DNA of 42,152 nucleotides from Rhodospirillales bacterium URHD0017 (GCA_900110395.1 FODP01000037.1:1-42152); one strand, 5' to 3'. Positions 8,857 to 18,438 are shown, counted from the stretch's first letter. Program-made: numbers and translations. The notes: generated by a model not told the origin, from the sequence alone.

Positions 8857-10089
8857 TCAGCCTACCGCCGGCGCCGGCCGCACGCCCGACCGAGTCCCGG
8901 AGGGACCGCCGAACACGATCTGGACGATGCCCGCGACGATGCCGAGGGAGACGCCGAACCGCCAAGCGAGGTCGTAGTTGCCGAACATGTCGAAGACCAT
9001 GCCGCCGCCCCAGGCGCCGACGACCGAGCCCATCTGGTGGATGACGAACGAGACACCCAGCAAGGTCGCCATGTTCCTCGTGCCGAACAGATCCGCGACA
9101 TAGCCCGACACCAGCGGAATGACGCCCAGCCACATCATGCCCATCGCCGCGGCGAAGACGATCGTCGTGGCGGGGGGCGGGGGGAACATGAAATAGATCA
9201 TCAGCACGGCGGACCGGCCGAGATAGGTCAGGCCCAGCAGGACGTTCTTGAGGTAGCGCTGTCCCAGGTAGCCGGCCATCAGGCAGCCTATGATGTTGAT
9301 GCCGCCGATGATGCTGAGCGCCGTCGCGCCGAGCATCGGGTCCTGGCCGCACAGCGCCAGGTAGTTCGGCAGGTGCGTGTTGATGAAGATCAATTGCAGC
9401 CCGCAGACGAAATGCGTGGCGCACAGCACGACGAAGCGGCGGTTGCGCAGCGCCTCGCCGATCGCCGCGGCCGCCGATGCACGCTGCAGCGACGGCTGGG
9501 GCACGCGGTCGACCCGGCCGGTGATCATCGCCGCCGGCACCATCGCCGCCGCGAGGATCACGAACAGCCCCGCGCCCCAGCGCCAGTCCCACACGCCAAG
9601 CAGCCCCTGCAGGAGGGGCGCGATCGCCATCGTGCCGACCGAGGAGAAGGCGCCGACGATGCCCAGGACCACGCTGCGCCGCGCGGGTGACGCGGCGCGC
9701 GCGGTCGCGGTCATCGCCAGTGACGATCCCGTGCAGGCGATGCCGATGCCGACGAACGTCTGCGCCAACACGAACATCCAGACGCCGGTGGCGGCGGTCA
9801 TGATCGCCATCGCGGCGACATAGGCCATCGCTCCCAGCACCATGACCGGACGCAGCCCCCAGCGATCGGCCACCGCCCCCAGCGGCGCCTGCGCCAGGCC
9901 CCAGACGATGTTCTGAACCGCGATCGCGAAGGTGAAATCCGACGCCGACATGGCAAGCGCCTGCGTCATCGGCGGCAGGAAAAGCCCCAGGCACTGACGC
10001 ATGCCCATCGCCAGACTCATCATCACCGAGGCGGCGATCAGGATGGGCAGGGCGTTCGCCCGAGCAGCGGTCGTCGTCGCGGCGGTCAT
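8857..10089 (-). CDS. MFS transporter
   Basis: A 410-residue major facilitator superfamily protein with twelve predicted membrane helices. It starts at the ATG at 10089 (MTAATTTAARANALPILIAA). The loop 2-3 motif appears as GAVADRWGLRPVMVLG, the classic MFS motif A. The first half contains FAIAVQNIVWGLAQAPLG and the second SGYVADLFGTRN and FVIHQMGSVVGAWGGG. This pattern is common in MFS proteins annotated as oxalate/formate or monocarboxylate-type transporters, but the substrate cannot be predicted. GAGGAAA lies about 12 bases upstream of the start. The gene is divergent from the ferritin-like gene across 174 bp and convergent with the substrate-binding-protein gene. Confidence 0.92.
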   Translation of the reverse strand: MTAATTTAARANALPILIAASVMMSLAMGMRQCLGLFLPPMTQALAMSASDFTFAIAVQNIVWGLAQAPLGAVADRWGLRPVMVLGAMAYVAAMAIMTAATGVWMFVLAQTFVGIGIACTGSSLAMTATARAASPARRSVVLGIVGAFSSVGTMAIAPLLQGLLGVWDWRWGAGLFVILAAAMVPAAMITGRVDRVPQPSLQRASAAAAIGEALRNRRFVVLCATHFVCGLQLIFINTHLPNYLALCGQDPMLGATALSIIGGINIIGCLMAGYLGQRYLKNVLLGLTYLGRSAVLMIYFMFPPPPATTIVFAAAMGMMWLGVIPLVSGYVADLFGTRNMATLLGVSFVIHQMGSVVGAWGGGMVFDMFGNYDLAWRFGVSLGIVAGIVQIVFGGPSGTRSGVRPAPAVG

Positions 10090-10263
10090 GGTTGGCACGT
10101 TTCCTCTTGTGCGCCAGCCTGCCCGCATTGGGCGCCGGGTCAAGAGTCGCCCACCGCAATCGTCCATGCCCGTGTCGCTGGGCGGTCGCCGCAGCCGCTA
10201 GTGCCTCCTGTCCGCTCCTCGGGGTAATGTTGGTCCGTTTCGAAACGGGGGCGCTGCGCTTCC

Positions 10264-11289
10264 ATGACAAAGCCAAGTCGAGATGCGGCAGACAGGCCCG
10301 CACAGGGCGACGCGCGACTCCTGGAAGACCTGGTCCGGAGTTTTCTCCCGCCCGGTGGCTCACCTGAGCCGACGCCATCGACTGTCGAGGCAGCCGACAG
10401 GACGGCGCGGCATTGGACGAGCGTCGAGGCCAGCCCCCTCGCGGCGGGCTCCGCCGCCCACAAGCGCGCGGTCTGTGCCATGTTCGCGGAGACGTTCAAC
10501 CCCTATCGACCGTCGGTGATCGCCTGGCCGTCGCTCGCTCCCGACGAGCTTCACCGTCTGCGGTCGCTGCCCATCTGGGACATCGCCGTGCAGACGGAGG
10601 GCAGGGCGCGCTTGAGCTTTGCCGCCTATGCCACCTCGCTCGACGATGCCGAGATGCGATCGACCATCATGCTGAATGCCTGGGAGGAGCACCGCCACAA
10701 GGACGTCCTCTCGCACATGGTGCGCGCCTACGGCATCGAGCTGGCTGAGGAGCCGCCCTATCGGCTGCCGCGCGATCGCGAATTCGCCTTCCTGGTCACC
10801 GGCTATTCGGAATCGATCGACAGCTTCTTTGCCTTCGGGCTTTTCGACCTGGCCAAGCGATCGGGCTTCTTTCCCGCCGCGCTGGTCGACACCTTCGAGC
10901 CGGTGATCCAGGAGGAATGCCGCCACATCCTGTTGTTTGCCAACTGGCTGGCGTTGCGTCGCGCCAGCATCGGCCGGTGGCGTCGCCTGCGCTTTGAGCT
11001 GAAGGTCGCGGCGGCCTGGGTCTACATCGCCGGACTGCGCGTCGGCCTTGCACGCAGCATCGGCACCGACAAGACGGCCTCGCAGCAGGAAACCAACTTC
11101 ACGGTGACCGGTGCGCAGGCGGTGACGCCGGTCAAGATCGGGGTTCGCGACCTGCTTCAGGTTTGCCTGCAGGAAAACGACCGGCGGCTCGCAGGCTATG
11201 ATCCCAGGCTTTGCCGTCCCACCCGAATCCCGGGGCTGGCGCGGTTTGTGCTCGCCGTCGGCAAACTCTGGCCGGGCGGACGGCGCTGA
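10264..11289 (+). CDS. Ferritin-like diiron-carboxylate protein upstream of hpnA
   Basis: A 341-residue soluble protein. The diiron ligand pattern of a ferritin-like four-helix bundle is visible: Glu112 (TEGRARLSF), Glu142-x-x-His145 (EEHRHKD), Glu183 (TGYSESIDSF) and Glu218-x-x-His221 (EECRHILLF). The first 60 residues are low-complexity and poorly conserved in appearance. Such folds support oxygen-dependent hydroxylases, desaturases and iron oxidases; which applies is unknown. It is on the same strand as hpnA, 79 bp upstream, and is probably co-transcribed with the hopanoid operon. A role in hopanoid or squalene modification is suggested by position only. There is no signal peptide. Confidence 0.8.
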   Translation: MTKPSRDAADRPAQGDARLLEDLVRSFLPPGGSPEPTPSTVEAADRTARHWTSVEASPLAAGSAAHKRAVCAMFAETFNPYRPSVIAWPSLAPDELHRLRSLPIWDIAVQTEGRARLSFAAYATSLDDAEMRSTIMLNAWEEHRHKDVLSHMVRAYGIELAEEPPYRLPRDREFAFLVTGYSESIDSFFAFGLFDLAKRSGFFPAALVDTFEPVIQEECRHILLFANWLALRRASIGRWRRLRFELKVAAAWVYIAGLRVGLARSIGTDKTASQQETNFTVTGAQAVTPVKIGVRDLLQVCLQENDRRLAGYDPRLCRPTRIPGLARFVLAVGKLWPGGRR

Positions 11290-11368
11290 ACGCAAAGCTG
11301 CCGCCGAATTGCGAAATCGCCGGATATCGTCATACTCCAGCCGACTTCGCGGTGCGAAGGTTTCGACA

Positions 11369-12382
11369 ATGAATGCAACTCTCCGTCCGGGCGATCTGAC
11401 CCTCGTCACCGGCGGATCCGGCTTTCTGGGTTCGGCCGTTGTGCGGGCACTTGTGGAGCGCGGGGCGCGCGTGCGCGCGCTCGTCCGCGCCACGAGTCCG
11501 CGCGGCAATCTCGACGGTCTGGCGTGCGAGGTGATGGTCGGCGATCTCACAGATCGCCCGTCGCTCAAGGCTGCGCTCAGCGGCGTGCGCAACCTGTTTC
11601 ATGTCGCGGCCGACTATCGCCTGTGGGCGCGCGACCCTTCCGAGATCCTGCGCGCCAATGTCGAAGGCACCTTGAACCTAAAACGCGAGGCGCTGGCCGC
11701 TGGCGTCGAACGCATCGTCTATACTAGCAGCGTCGCCGCCCTGCGGGTGGCCGGCGCCACGGCGCCGGTCGACGAAACGGCGGCGCTTTCGCCCGCCGAG
11801 GCGATCGGCGCCTACAAGCGCAGCAAGACCCTGGCCGAACGGGCGGTCGAGGAGATGATCCTGCGCGAGGGCCTGCCCGCCATCATCGTCAGTCCCACCA
11901 CGCCGATCGGGCCGCGCGACATCCGGCCGACGCCCACCGGCCGCATCCTGCTCGATGCTGCGCGTGGCCGCATCCCGGCCTTCGTCGATACGGGGTTGAA
12001 CTTCGTCCATGTCGACGACGTCGCGGCCGGCCACTTGCTGGCCTTCGAGAAAGGTCGCATCGGCGAGCGCTACATCCTGGGCGGCGAAAACCTCACCTTG
12101 CAACAGCTGCTGGCGACCATCGCCGAGCTGGCTGGCCGCCGGGCGCCGCGGCTCAGGTTGCCGCGTGCGCCGTTGATACCGCTGGCCTACGCCGCCGAGC
12201 GCGTCGCGCACCTGACAGGCCGCGAGCCGCTGCTGACGCTCGATGGCCTGCGCATGTCGCGCCACCACATGTTCTTCACGTCGGCCAAGGCCGAGCGTGA
12301 GCTCGGCTATCGCAGCCGGCCGTACCGCGACGGTGTCGTCGATGCGCTCGCCTGGTTCCGTAGCGCCGGTTACCTGACATGA
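11369..12382 (+). CDS. hpnA: Hopanoid-associated sugar epimerase HpnA
   Basis: A 337-residue extended short-chain dehydrogenase/NAD-dependent epimerase. The Rossmann motif TGGSGFLGS is at residues 14-22, and the catalytic pair is AYKRSK (Tyr-x3-Lys) preceded by the TSSVAAL strand. HSHPN-like downstream elements include SPTTPIGPRD and NFVHVDDVAAGHLLA. These match HpnA, linked by context to the sugar or polyol part of extended hopanoids, though its exact reaction is not settled. The ATG at 11369 is used because homology starts there; the open frame continues upstream into the preceding gene's end. It overlaps hpnB by four bases (ATGA), so the two are translationally coupled. Confidence 0.93.
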   Translation: MNATLRPGDLTLVTGGSGFLGSAVVRALVERGARVRALVRATSPRGNLDGLACEVMVGDLTDRPSLKAALSGVRNLFHVAADYRLWARDPSEILRANVEGTLNLKREALAAGVERIVYTSSVAALRVAGATAPVDETAALSPAEAIGAYKRSKTLAERAVEEMILREGLPAIIVSPTTPIGPRDIRPTPTGRILLDAARGRIPAFVDTGLNFVHVDDVAAGHLLAFEKGRIGERYILGGENLTLQQLLATIAELAGRRAPRLRLPRAPLIPLAYAAERVAHLTGREPLLTLDGLRMSRHHMFFTSAKAERELGYRSRPYRDGVVDALAWFRSAGYLT

Positions 12383-13539
12383 GCCCGTGGGCCGTCGTCG
12401 CGCTCGTTTCCCTCGCGGTGTGGCTCTATCTGATGCTCGCGCGGGGCGGCTATTGGCTGGCGCGGCCGCGCGATGACGGCATGATTTCCGCCCCGCCGCG
12501 CTGGCCCGCCGTCGTGGCGGTCGTGCCCGCCCGCAACGAAGCCGACGTGATCGCCCAATCCATTGCCAGCCTGCTCGGCCAGGATTATGGCGGGCCGTTT
12601 CGCGTCGTGCTGGTCGACGATGGCAGCACCGACGGCACGTCCGTCGTCGCCAAGTCCGTCGCCAAATCCGGCACAGGCCAGCGGCGCCTCGATGTCCTTG
12701 CCGGGACGGAATTGCCCGGCGGCTGGACCGGCAAGCTGTGGGCCCTGCATCAGGGCGTGCACCACGCCGCGGCCGCTGGCGAGACGATCGACTTTGTCCT
12801 GCTGACCGACGCCGACATCGGCCATGCGCCTGACAACCTCGGCCGCCTGGTCGCGCGCGCCGAGCGCGACGGCCTGGCGCAGGTCTCGCTGATGGCCGAG
12901 CTCTCCTGCGCCAGCATGGCCGAGCGTTTCCTCATCCCAGCCTTCGTCTACTTCTTCCAGATGCTCTATCCCTTCGCCTGGGTCGCCGACAGCGATCGCC
13001 GCACGGCCGCGGCGGCGGGCGGCTGCACCCTGGTGCGTCGCGGTGCGCTGCAACGCGCCGGCGGCATCGCCGCCGTCAGGTCGGAGATCATCGACGACTG
13101 CGCGCTGGCGCGTCGCCTGAAGGAGCAGGGACCGATCTGGCTCGGCCTCACCCGCCGCGCGACGAGCTTGCGGCCTTATGGCGGCTTCTCGAAGATCGGC
13201 CGCATGATCTCGCGTTCGGCCTATGCCCAGCTCGGCTACTCGCCGCTGGCGCTTGTCGGCACCGTCGCCGCCATGCTGCTGGTCTACATCGCGCCGCCGC
13301 TGCTCGCTCTGTTGGCCGACGGACCGGCGCGCTGGCTGGGCCTGTCCGCGTGGCTGGTGATGGCGATCACTTTCCAGCCGATGCTGCGCTTCTATCGCCG
13401 GTCGCCGTTCTGGGGCCTGGCGCTGCCCGCCATCGGCGCGGTCTACGCATTCTTCACCGTGCAGTCGGCGATCGAGTTCTGGCGCGGCCGCGGTGGCCTG
13501 TGGAAGGGCCGCGTCCAGGCCATGGCAGGCGACACGTGA
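12379..13539 (+). CDS. hpnB: Hopanoid-associated glycosyltransferase HpnB
   Basis: A 386-residue membrane-associated family 2 glycosyltransferase. One N-terminal helix (residues about 4-22) is followed by the GT2 core: VVAVVPARNEADVI, VVLVDDGSTDGT, then the acidic metal site LLTDADIGHA. FGGCT-like AAAGGCTLVRRGAL and the acceptor-site EIIDDCALARRLK follow. Three C-terminal helices (about 285-375) end the protein. The match to HpnB is firm from both sequence and place. In known systems it is assumed to act on the hopanoid head group, which is an inference. It overlaps hpnA by ATGA at the start and hpnC by GTGA at the end. Confidence 0.93.
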   Translation: MSPWAVVALVSLAVWLYLMLARGGYWLARPRDDGMISAPPRWPAVVAVVPARNEADVIAQSIASLLGQDYGGPFRVVLVDDGSTDGTSVVAKSVAKSGTGQRRLDVLAGTELPGGWTGKLWALHQGVHHAAAAGETIDFVLLTDADIGHAPDNLGRLVARAERDGLAQVSLMAELSCASMAERFLIPAFVYFFQMLYPFAWVADSDRRTAAAAGGCTLVRRGALQRAGGIAAVRSEIIDDCALARRLKEQGPIWLGLTRRATSLRPYGGFSKIGRMISRSAYAQLGYSPLALVGTVAAMLLVYIAPPLLALLADGPARWLGLSAWLVMAITFQPMLRFYRRSPFWGLALPAIGAVYAFFTVQSAIEFWRGRGGLWKGRVQAMAGDT

Positions 13540-14420
13540 CCGGCGCTGCCGACTTCGCCTCCGGCAAGGGTCACCGCGACGAAAATTTCCCGGTGGCCTC
13601 GCGTCTGGTGCGCGCCGAGCTGCGCCCGACGATCCTCGCCTTCTACCGCTTTGCGCGCGCGGCCGACGATATCGCCGACCACGCAACGGCGCCCGCCGAC
13701 CGCAAGCTCGCCGCGCTCGATCGGCTGGAGGCCGGGTTGCGCGGCGAGGCCGGCGCCTCGGCCGAAGCCGAGACGCTCAGCGCGGCCGTGCAGGCAAGGA
13801 ACCTCACCGACCGCCATGCGCTCGACCTCCTCGAAGCATTCCGGCGCGACGTCACCAAGCGGCGCTACGCCGACTGGGCCGAGCTCATGGACTACTGTCG
13901 CTATTCGGCGGCGCCGGTCGGCCGCTTCGTGCTCGACCTGCACGGCGAATCGCAGGCGTTGTGGCCGCTGAACGACGCGCTGTGCGCGGCGCTGCAGGTC
14001 ATCAACCATCTTCAGGATTGCGCCAAGGACTACCGCGAGCTCGACCGGGTCTACCTGCCGCTCGATGTCCTGGCCGCGCACGGCCTCGATGTCGAAGCGC
14101 TTGCCGATCTGCAAGCCGCGCCGCCGCTGCGCCGGGCGCTCGCGGGGCTGGCCGGACGCTGCGGCGCGCTGCTCGACCAGTCGCGGGCCTTCGCCGATCG
14201 CATCGCCGACCGGCGGCTGGCGCTCGAGGTCGGAGTCATCCAGGCGCTTGCCGAAAGTCTGGTGCATCGTCTCGAGCGGCGCGATCCCTTGTCCGAGCGC
14301 GTTCACCATCGCCCGGCCGAAGCCGCCGGCATCGCCCTGCGCGGCGGTCTCGGCGTCGCCGCGAGAAGGCTCGGCCGCGTTTTCGGCTCGCGCGAACCCG
14401 GCCTGCACGGCAATCGATGA
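13536..14420 (+). CDS. hpnC: Squalene synthase component HpnC (hydroxysqualene-forming)
   Basis: A 294-residue squalene/phytoene synthase-like protein. In the HpnCDE route, HpnC converts presqualene diphosphate to hydroxysqualene. The N-terminal motif GHRDENFPVAS is typical of HpnC. The first aspartate-rich motif is RAADDIADH and the second is HLQDCAKDYRELDRVYLP, the usual positions of metal-diphosphate binding. The GTG at 13536 is chosen as start because it overlaps the hpnB stop (GTGA) and gives MTGAADFASGKGH; the ATG codons further upstream lie inside hpnB. It ends with an ATGA overlap with hpnD. The enzyme is cytoplasmic or peripheral to the membrane. Confidence 0.93.
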   Translation: MTGAADFASGKGHRDENFPVASRLVRAELRPTILAFYRFARAADDIADHATAPADRKLAALDRLEAGLRGEAGASAEAETLSAAVQARNLTDRHALDLLEAFRRDVTKRRYADWAELMDYCRYSAAPVGRFVLDLHGESQALWPLNDALCAALQVINHLQDCAKDYRELDRVYLPLDVLAAHGLDVEALADLQAAPPLRRALAGLAGRCGALLDQSRAFADRIADRRLALEVGVIQALAESLVHRLERRDPLSERVHHRPAEAAGIALRGGLGVAARRLGRVFGSREPGLHGNR

Positions 14421-15262
14421 AGACCGCGGCTTCGTCCGATATCGGCAACGACCGGGCGCGCGTTTCGGGCAGCTCGTTCTATACCGCCATGCGCCTGATG
14501 CCGAAGGTCGAGCGCGAGGCCATGTTCGCGATCTACCTGTTCTGCCGCCTGGTCGACGATATCGCCGACGACGGCACGCGGCCGCGGCCGGCGCGAGCGG
14601 CGGCGCTGGCTGAATGGCGCAGCGATCTCGATGCGCTCTATGCCGGACAGCCGGCCGGCCAGGCGGAATTCCTGCGCGACCCGGTGCGCGCCTTCGGCCT
14701 GAAGCAAGCCGACTTCATCGACGTCATCGACGGCATGGACATGGATGTCGCCGCCGACATCCGCGGCCCCGATGCCGCGACGTTCGGCCGTTACTGCGAT
14801 CGCGTCGCCGTTGCCGTGGGCCGCCTCTCGACCCGTGTCTTCGGCATGCAGGAGGCGCCCGGCGCCGAATTGGCGCACCATCTCGGCCGCGCGCTGCAGC
14901 TCACCAACATCCTGCGTGACCTCGACGAGGATGCCGCGATGGGCCGGCTCTACCTGCCGCGCGAGCTTCTGGTCGGCGCGGGGATCGAGAGCACCGAACC
15001 GGACGCCGTCATCGGCGACGGGCGCGTCGATGCCGCCTGCCGGGCCCTCGCCACGCAGGCGCTCGATCATTTCGCGGCAGCCGATTGCCTGATGCGATCC
15101 CGGCCCCAGGGCAATCTGCTGGCGCCGCGGCTGATGGGCGCCGTCTATCGCGCCGTGCTGGATCGCATGCTGGCGGCAGGCTGGAAACCGCCGCGCCGGC
15201 GGGCGCGCATCGGCAAGCTGCATCTCCTCTATCTCGTCATGCGCTGCAGCGTGTTGCGATGA
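14417..15262 (+). CDS. hpnD: Presqualene diphosphate synthase HpnD
   Basis: A 281-residue member of the squalene/phytoene synthase family. HpnD condenses two farnesyl diphosphates to presqualene diphosphate, the substrate of HpnC. Visible motifs are SSFYTAMRLMPKVEREAMFA, the first aspartate motif CRLVDDIADD, YCDRVAVAVGRLS, and the second aspartate motif LTNILRDLDEDAAMGRLYLP. The C-terminus ends in a basic stretch (PPRRRARIGKLHLLY). The start ATG at 14417 overlaps the hpnC stop (ATGA) and the end overlaps hpnE in the same way, so the C-D-E block is tightly coupled. Confidence 0.94.
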   Translation: MKTAASSDIGNDRARVSGSSFYTAMRLMPKVEREAMFAIYLFCRLVDDIADDGTRPRPARAAALAEWRSDLDALYAGQPAGQAEFLRDPVRAFGLKQADFIDVIDGMDMDVAADIRGPDAATFGRYCDRVAVAVGRLSTRVFGMQEAPGAELAHHLGRALQLTNILRDLDEDAAMGRLYLPRELLVGAGIESTEPDAVIGDGRVDAACRALATQALDHFAAADCLMRSRPQGNLLAPRLMGAVYRAVLDRMLAAGWKPPRRRARIGKLHLLYLVMRCSVLR

Positions 15263-16503
15263 CCGTTCACGTCATCGGCGGCGGGCTGGCTGGCCTGTCG
15301 GCGGCGATCGCCGTGGCGGCGCGCGGCGAACGCGTCATCCTCTCGGAAGCGGCCCGGCACGCCGGCGGCAGATGCCGCTCCTATCACGACGGCCTGCTCG
15401 ACATGACGATCGACAACGGCAATCACCTCGTCCTGTCCGGCAACAGGGCGGTCGATCGCTACCTGCGCGACATCGACGCCCACGGGCAGGTGACCGGGCC
15501 TGACCGGGCGGAGTTCCACTTCCTCGATCTTCAGCTTGGCAATCGCTGGACGCTGCGGCCCGACGATGGACGGGTGCCATGGTGGATTCTCCATGCCGAC
15601 CGCCGCGTGCCCGGGACACGCCTCAGCGACTACCTGGCGTTGCTCGTCCTGCTGCAGCGCCATCCCGGGCGGCGCATCGACGAAGTCGTCCGCCGCGATA
15701 CCGTGCTTTGGGAGAAGTTTCTGCGGCCGGTCTTGCTGTCGGCCCTGAACACGGCCCCCGAGAGCGCCTCTGCCGATCTTGCCGGCGCCATCGTGCGCGA
15801 AACCTTCGCTCGCGGCGGGCGCTACATGCGGCCGCTCGTCAGCTCGCCCAATCTCGCTGCGGCGTTCGTCGACCCTGCCCTCGAGCGCCTGCGCCGCGAC
15901 GGTGCCGACATCCGGCTCGGCCGCGCGCTGCGCGCCGTCCGGTTTGCCGATGGTCGGGCGGCGGCGCTGGCTTTCGATGGCGACGAGGAGACGGTGCAGC
16001 CGGGCGATCGCGTCATCGTCGCGGTGCCGCCCTGGGTCGCCGAGAAGCTGTTGCCGGGACTGATCGCGCCCCAGGCCTTCAACGCCATTCTGAACGCGCA
16101 CTTCCAGCTCGTCCCGCCGGCCGGGTCGCCGGCCATGGTCGGCCTGATCGGCGGTACCGCCGAATGGGTCTTCGCCTTCGAGGACAGGCTCTCCGTCACC
16201 GTCAGCGCCGCCTCCGATCACCTCATGGACATGGACACGGAGTCGCTCATCCTGCTGTTGTGGCGCGACGTCGCGGTGGTCCACGACCTGAGGGGACCCG
16301 TTCCGCCCTGTCGCATCGTCAAGGAAAAGCGCGCGACCTTCGCCGCCACGCCAGCCGAGGAGGCGCGCCGGCCGGCAGCCAAGACCGCGTGGGCCAACCT
16401 GTTCCTCGCCGGCGACTGGACCGACACCGGCCTGCCCGCGACCATCGAGGGCGCGCTGCGCTCGGGCAATCGGGCGGCTGCTCTCGCGCTTGGTGGCGTC
16501 TGA
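15259..16503 (+). CDS. hpnE: Hydroxysqualene dehydroxylase HpnE
   Basis: A 414-residue FAD-dependent amine-oxidase/phytoene-desaturase-like enzyme that reduces hydroxysqualene to squalene, the last step of the HpnCDE pathway. The N-terminal dinucleotide-binding motif is VIGGGLAGLSAAIA, followed by GGRCRSY in the usual second position. The C-terminal FAD motif NLFLAGDWTDTGLPATIEGA is the family hallmark. It begins at the ATG at 15259, which overlaps the hpnD stop, and is followed three bases after its stop by shc. It is expected to be membrane-peripheral. Confidence 0.94.
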   Translation: MTVHVIGGGLAGLSAAIAVAARGERVILSEAARHAGGRCRSYHDGLLDMTIDNGNHLVLSGNRAVDRYLRDIDAHGQVTGPDRAEFHFLDLQLGNRWTLRPDDGRVPWWILHADRRVPGTRLSDYLALLVLLQRHPGRRIDEVVRRDTVLWEKFLRPVLLSALNTAPESASADLAGAIVRETFARGGRYMRPLVSSPNLAAAFVDPALERLRRDGADIRLGRALRAVRFADGRAAALAFDGDEETVQPGDRVIVAVPPWVAEKLLPGLIAPQAFNAILNAHFQLVPPAGSPAMVGLIGGTAEWVFAFEDRLSVTVSAASDHLMDMDTESLILLLWRDVAVVHDLRGPVPPCRIVKEKRATFAATPAEEARRPAAKTAWANLFLAGDWTDTGLPATIEGALRSGNRAAALALGGV

Positions 16504-16506
16504 GAC

Positions 16507-18438
16507 ATGCCGCAGCTTCTGGATGGGCTGGAGCAGGACATCGATCGCGCCGTGCAGGCGTTGATCCGCCGCCAGCGTGACGATGGCCACTGGGTCTTCG
16601 AGCTGGAGGCCGACGCCACCATCCCGTCGGAGTACATCCTGCTGCGCCACTATCTCGGCGAGCCCGAGGACCTGACGCTCGAACGCAAGATCGCCGCGTA
16701 TCTCCGCCGCATCCAGGGCGGGCATGGCGGCTGGTCGCTGTTCCACGGCGGCGCCTTCGACATCAGCGCGTCCGTGAAGGCCTATTTCTGCCTGAAGATG
16801 ATCGGCGACAGCCCCGACGCGCCGCACATGGCGCGCGCGCGCGACGCCATACTGCGGCATGGCGGTGCCGAGCGGGCCAACGTCTTCACGCGCATCCTGC
16901 TGGCGCAGTTCGGCCAGCTTTCCTGGGCGCACGTGCCGACCATGCCGGTCGAGATCATCCTGCTGCCGCGCTGGTTCCCGATCCATCTCTCGCGCATGTC
17001 CTATTGGGCGCGCACCGTCATCGTGCCGCTGCTCGTGCTGGCGGCGCTGCGCAAGCGCGCGCGCAATCCGCGGGGTGTCGGCATCGAGGAGCTCTTTGCC
17101 ACGGCGAGCCGCGCCGCGCCCGGGCGGGCCGCGCATGCGCACCGCGGCTGGGCGCTGTTCTTCAATGCGCTCGACAAGGTGCTGAAGGCGGTCGAGCCGC
17201 TGTGGCCCGCGAAGACGCGCCAACGCGCCATCGAGCGCTGCGTCGGCTTCGTCACCGAGCGCCTGAACGGCAAGGATGGCCTTGGCGCCATCTATCCCGC
17301 GATGGCGAACGCGGTGATGATGTACGACGCGCTGGGTTACCCGCCGGATCATGCGGACTACAGCACGGCCCGTCGCTCGATCGACAAGCTGCTCGTGGTT
17401 GGCGACGAGGAAGCCTACTGCCAGCCGTGCGTCTCCCCGGTCTGGGACACTGCCCTGGCGAGCCAGGCGCTGCTCGAGGTGCAGGAGGGCAAGGCGGACG
17501 CGGCTGCGTTGCGCGGGCTCGCCTGGCTGAAGCCGTTGCAGGAGCTCGACGTGAAGGGCGACTGGAGCGAGCGGCGGCCCGATGTGCGTCCCGGCGGCTG
17601 GGCGTTCCAGTACCGCAACGCCCACTATCCCGATCTCGACGATACCGCCGTCGTCGTCATGGCGATGGACCGCGCCGGCCGCCAATGCGCGGCGCCGAGC
17701 TATGACGAGGCGATGACGCGCGGCGTCGAATGGATCGCCGGCCTGCAGAGCGGCAACGGCGGCTGGGCCGCCTTCGATGCCGACAATGTCGATCACTACC
17801 TCAACAACATCCCGTTCGCCGACCACGGCGCGCTGCTCGATCCGCCGACCGCCGATGTGAGCGCCCGCTGCATCGGCATGCTGGCCCAGCTCGGTGGGAC
17901 GACGGCCGATCCCGTCATGCGCGCCGGTCTCGACTACCTCGAGCGCGAGCAGATGCCCGACGGCAGCTGGTTCGGCCGCTGGGGCGTCAACTACATCTAC
18001 GGCACCTGGTCGGCGCTGTGCGCGCTCGGCGCCGCGGGCTTCGACCGCACGCGGCCCAGCGTCGCCCGGGCCGCGGACTGGCTGGTCGCGATCCAGAATG
18101 CCGACGGCGGCTGGGGCGAGGACTGCGCCAGCTACCGGCTCGACTACCGCGGCCACGAACCCGCGCCCTCGACCGCGTCGCAGACCGCGTGGGCCCTCCT
18201 CGGGCTGATGGCCGCGGGCGAGGTCGGCCATTCCGCCGTCGAGCGCGGCGTCGCCTGGCTGCGCAGGCACCAGGACGCGGGCGGACTGTGGCCGCAGGAC
18301 GCCTACACCGGCGGCGGATTCCCGCGCGTCTTCTACCTGCGCTATCACGGCTACCCGGCCTACTTCCCGCTGTGGGCGCTCGCCCGCTATCGCAACCTCA
18401 AGCGCACCAACAGCCGGCGCGTGGCCTGGGGCATGTGA
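16507..18438 (+). CDS. shc: Squalene-hopene cyclase
   Basis: A 643-residue triterpene cyclase (HpnF), close to the usual 630-660. It converts squalene to hopene and hopanol at the membrane. The catalytic aspartate motif DLDD is at residues 376-379 (YPDLDDTAVV), the position expected for bacterial enzymes. QW-type repeats are visible, for example RQRDDGHWVF near 25, GGHGGWSLF near 75, GNGGWAAFD near 415, QMPDGSWFGRWG near 480 and ADGGWGED near 530. The active-site stretch VSPVWDTALA is also present. It starts with ATG three bases after hpnE. Its stop lies in the first of three short direct repeats leading into hpnG. Confidence 0.96.
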   Translation: MPQLLDGLEQDIDRAVQALIRRQRDDGHWVFELEADATIPSEYILLRHYLGEPEDLTLERKIAAYLRRIQGGHGGWSLFHGGAFDISASVKAYFCLKMIGDSPDAPHMARARDAILRHGGAERANVFTRILLAQFGQLSWAHVPTMPVEIILLPRWFPIHLSRMSYWARTVIVPLLVLAALRKRARNPRGVGIEELFATASRAAPGRAAHAHRGWALFFNALDKVLKAVEPLWPAKTRQRAIERCVGFVTERLNGKDGLGAIYPAMANAVMMYDALGYPPDHADYSTARRSIDKLLVVGDEEAYCQPCVSPVWDTALASQALLEVQEGKADAAALRGLAWLKPLQELDVKGDWSERRPDVRPGGWAFQYRNAHYPDLDDTAVVVMAMDRAGRQCAAPSYDEAMTRGVEWIAGLQSGNGGWAAFDADNVDHYLNNIPFADHGALLDPPTADVSARCIGMLAQLGGTTADPVMRAGLDYLEREQMPDGSWFGRWGVNYIYGTWSALCALGAAGFDRTRPSVARAADWLVAIQNADGGWGEDCASYRLDYRGHEPAPSTASQTAWALLGLMAAGEVGHSAVERGVAWLRRHQDAGGLWPQDAYTGGGFPRVFYLRYHGYPAYFPLWALARYRNLKRTNSRRVAWGM

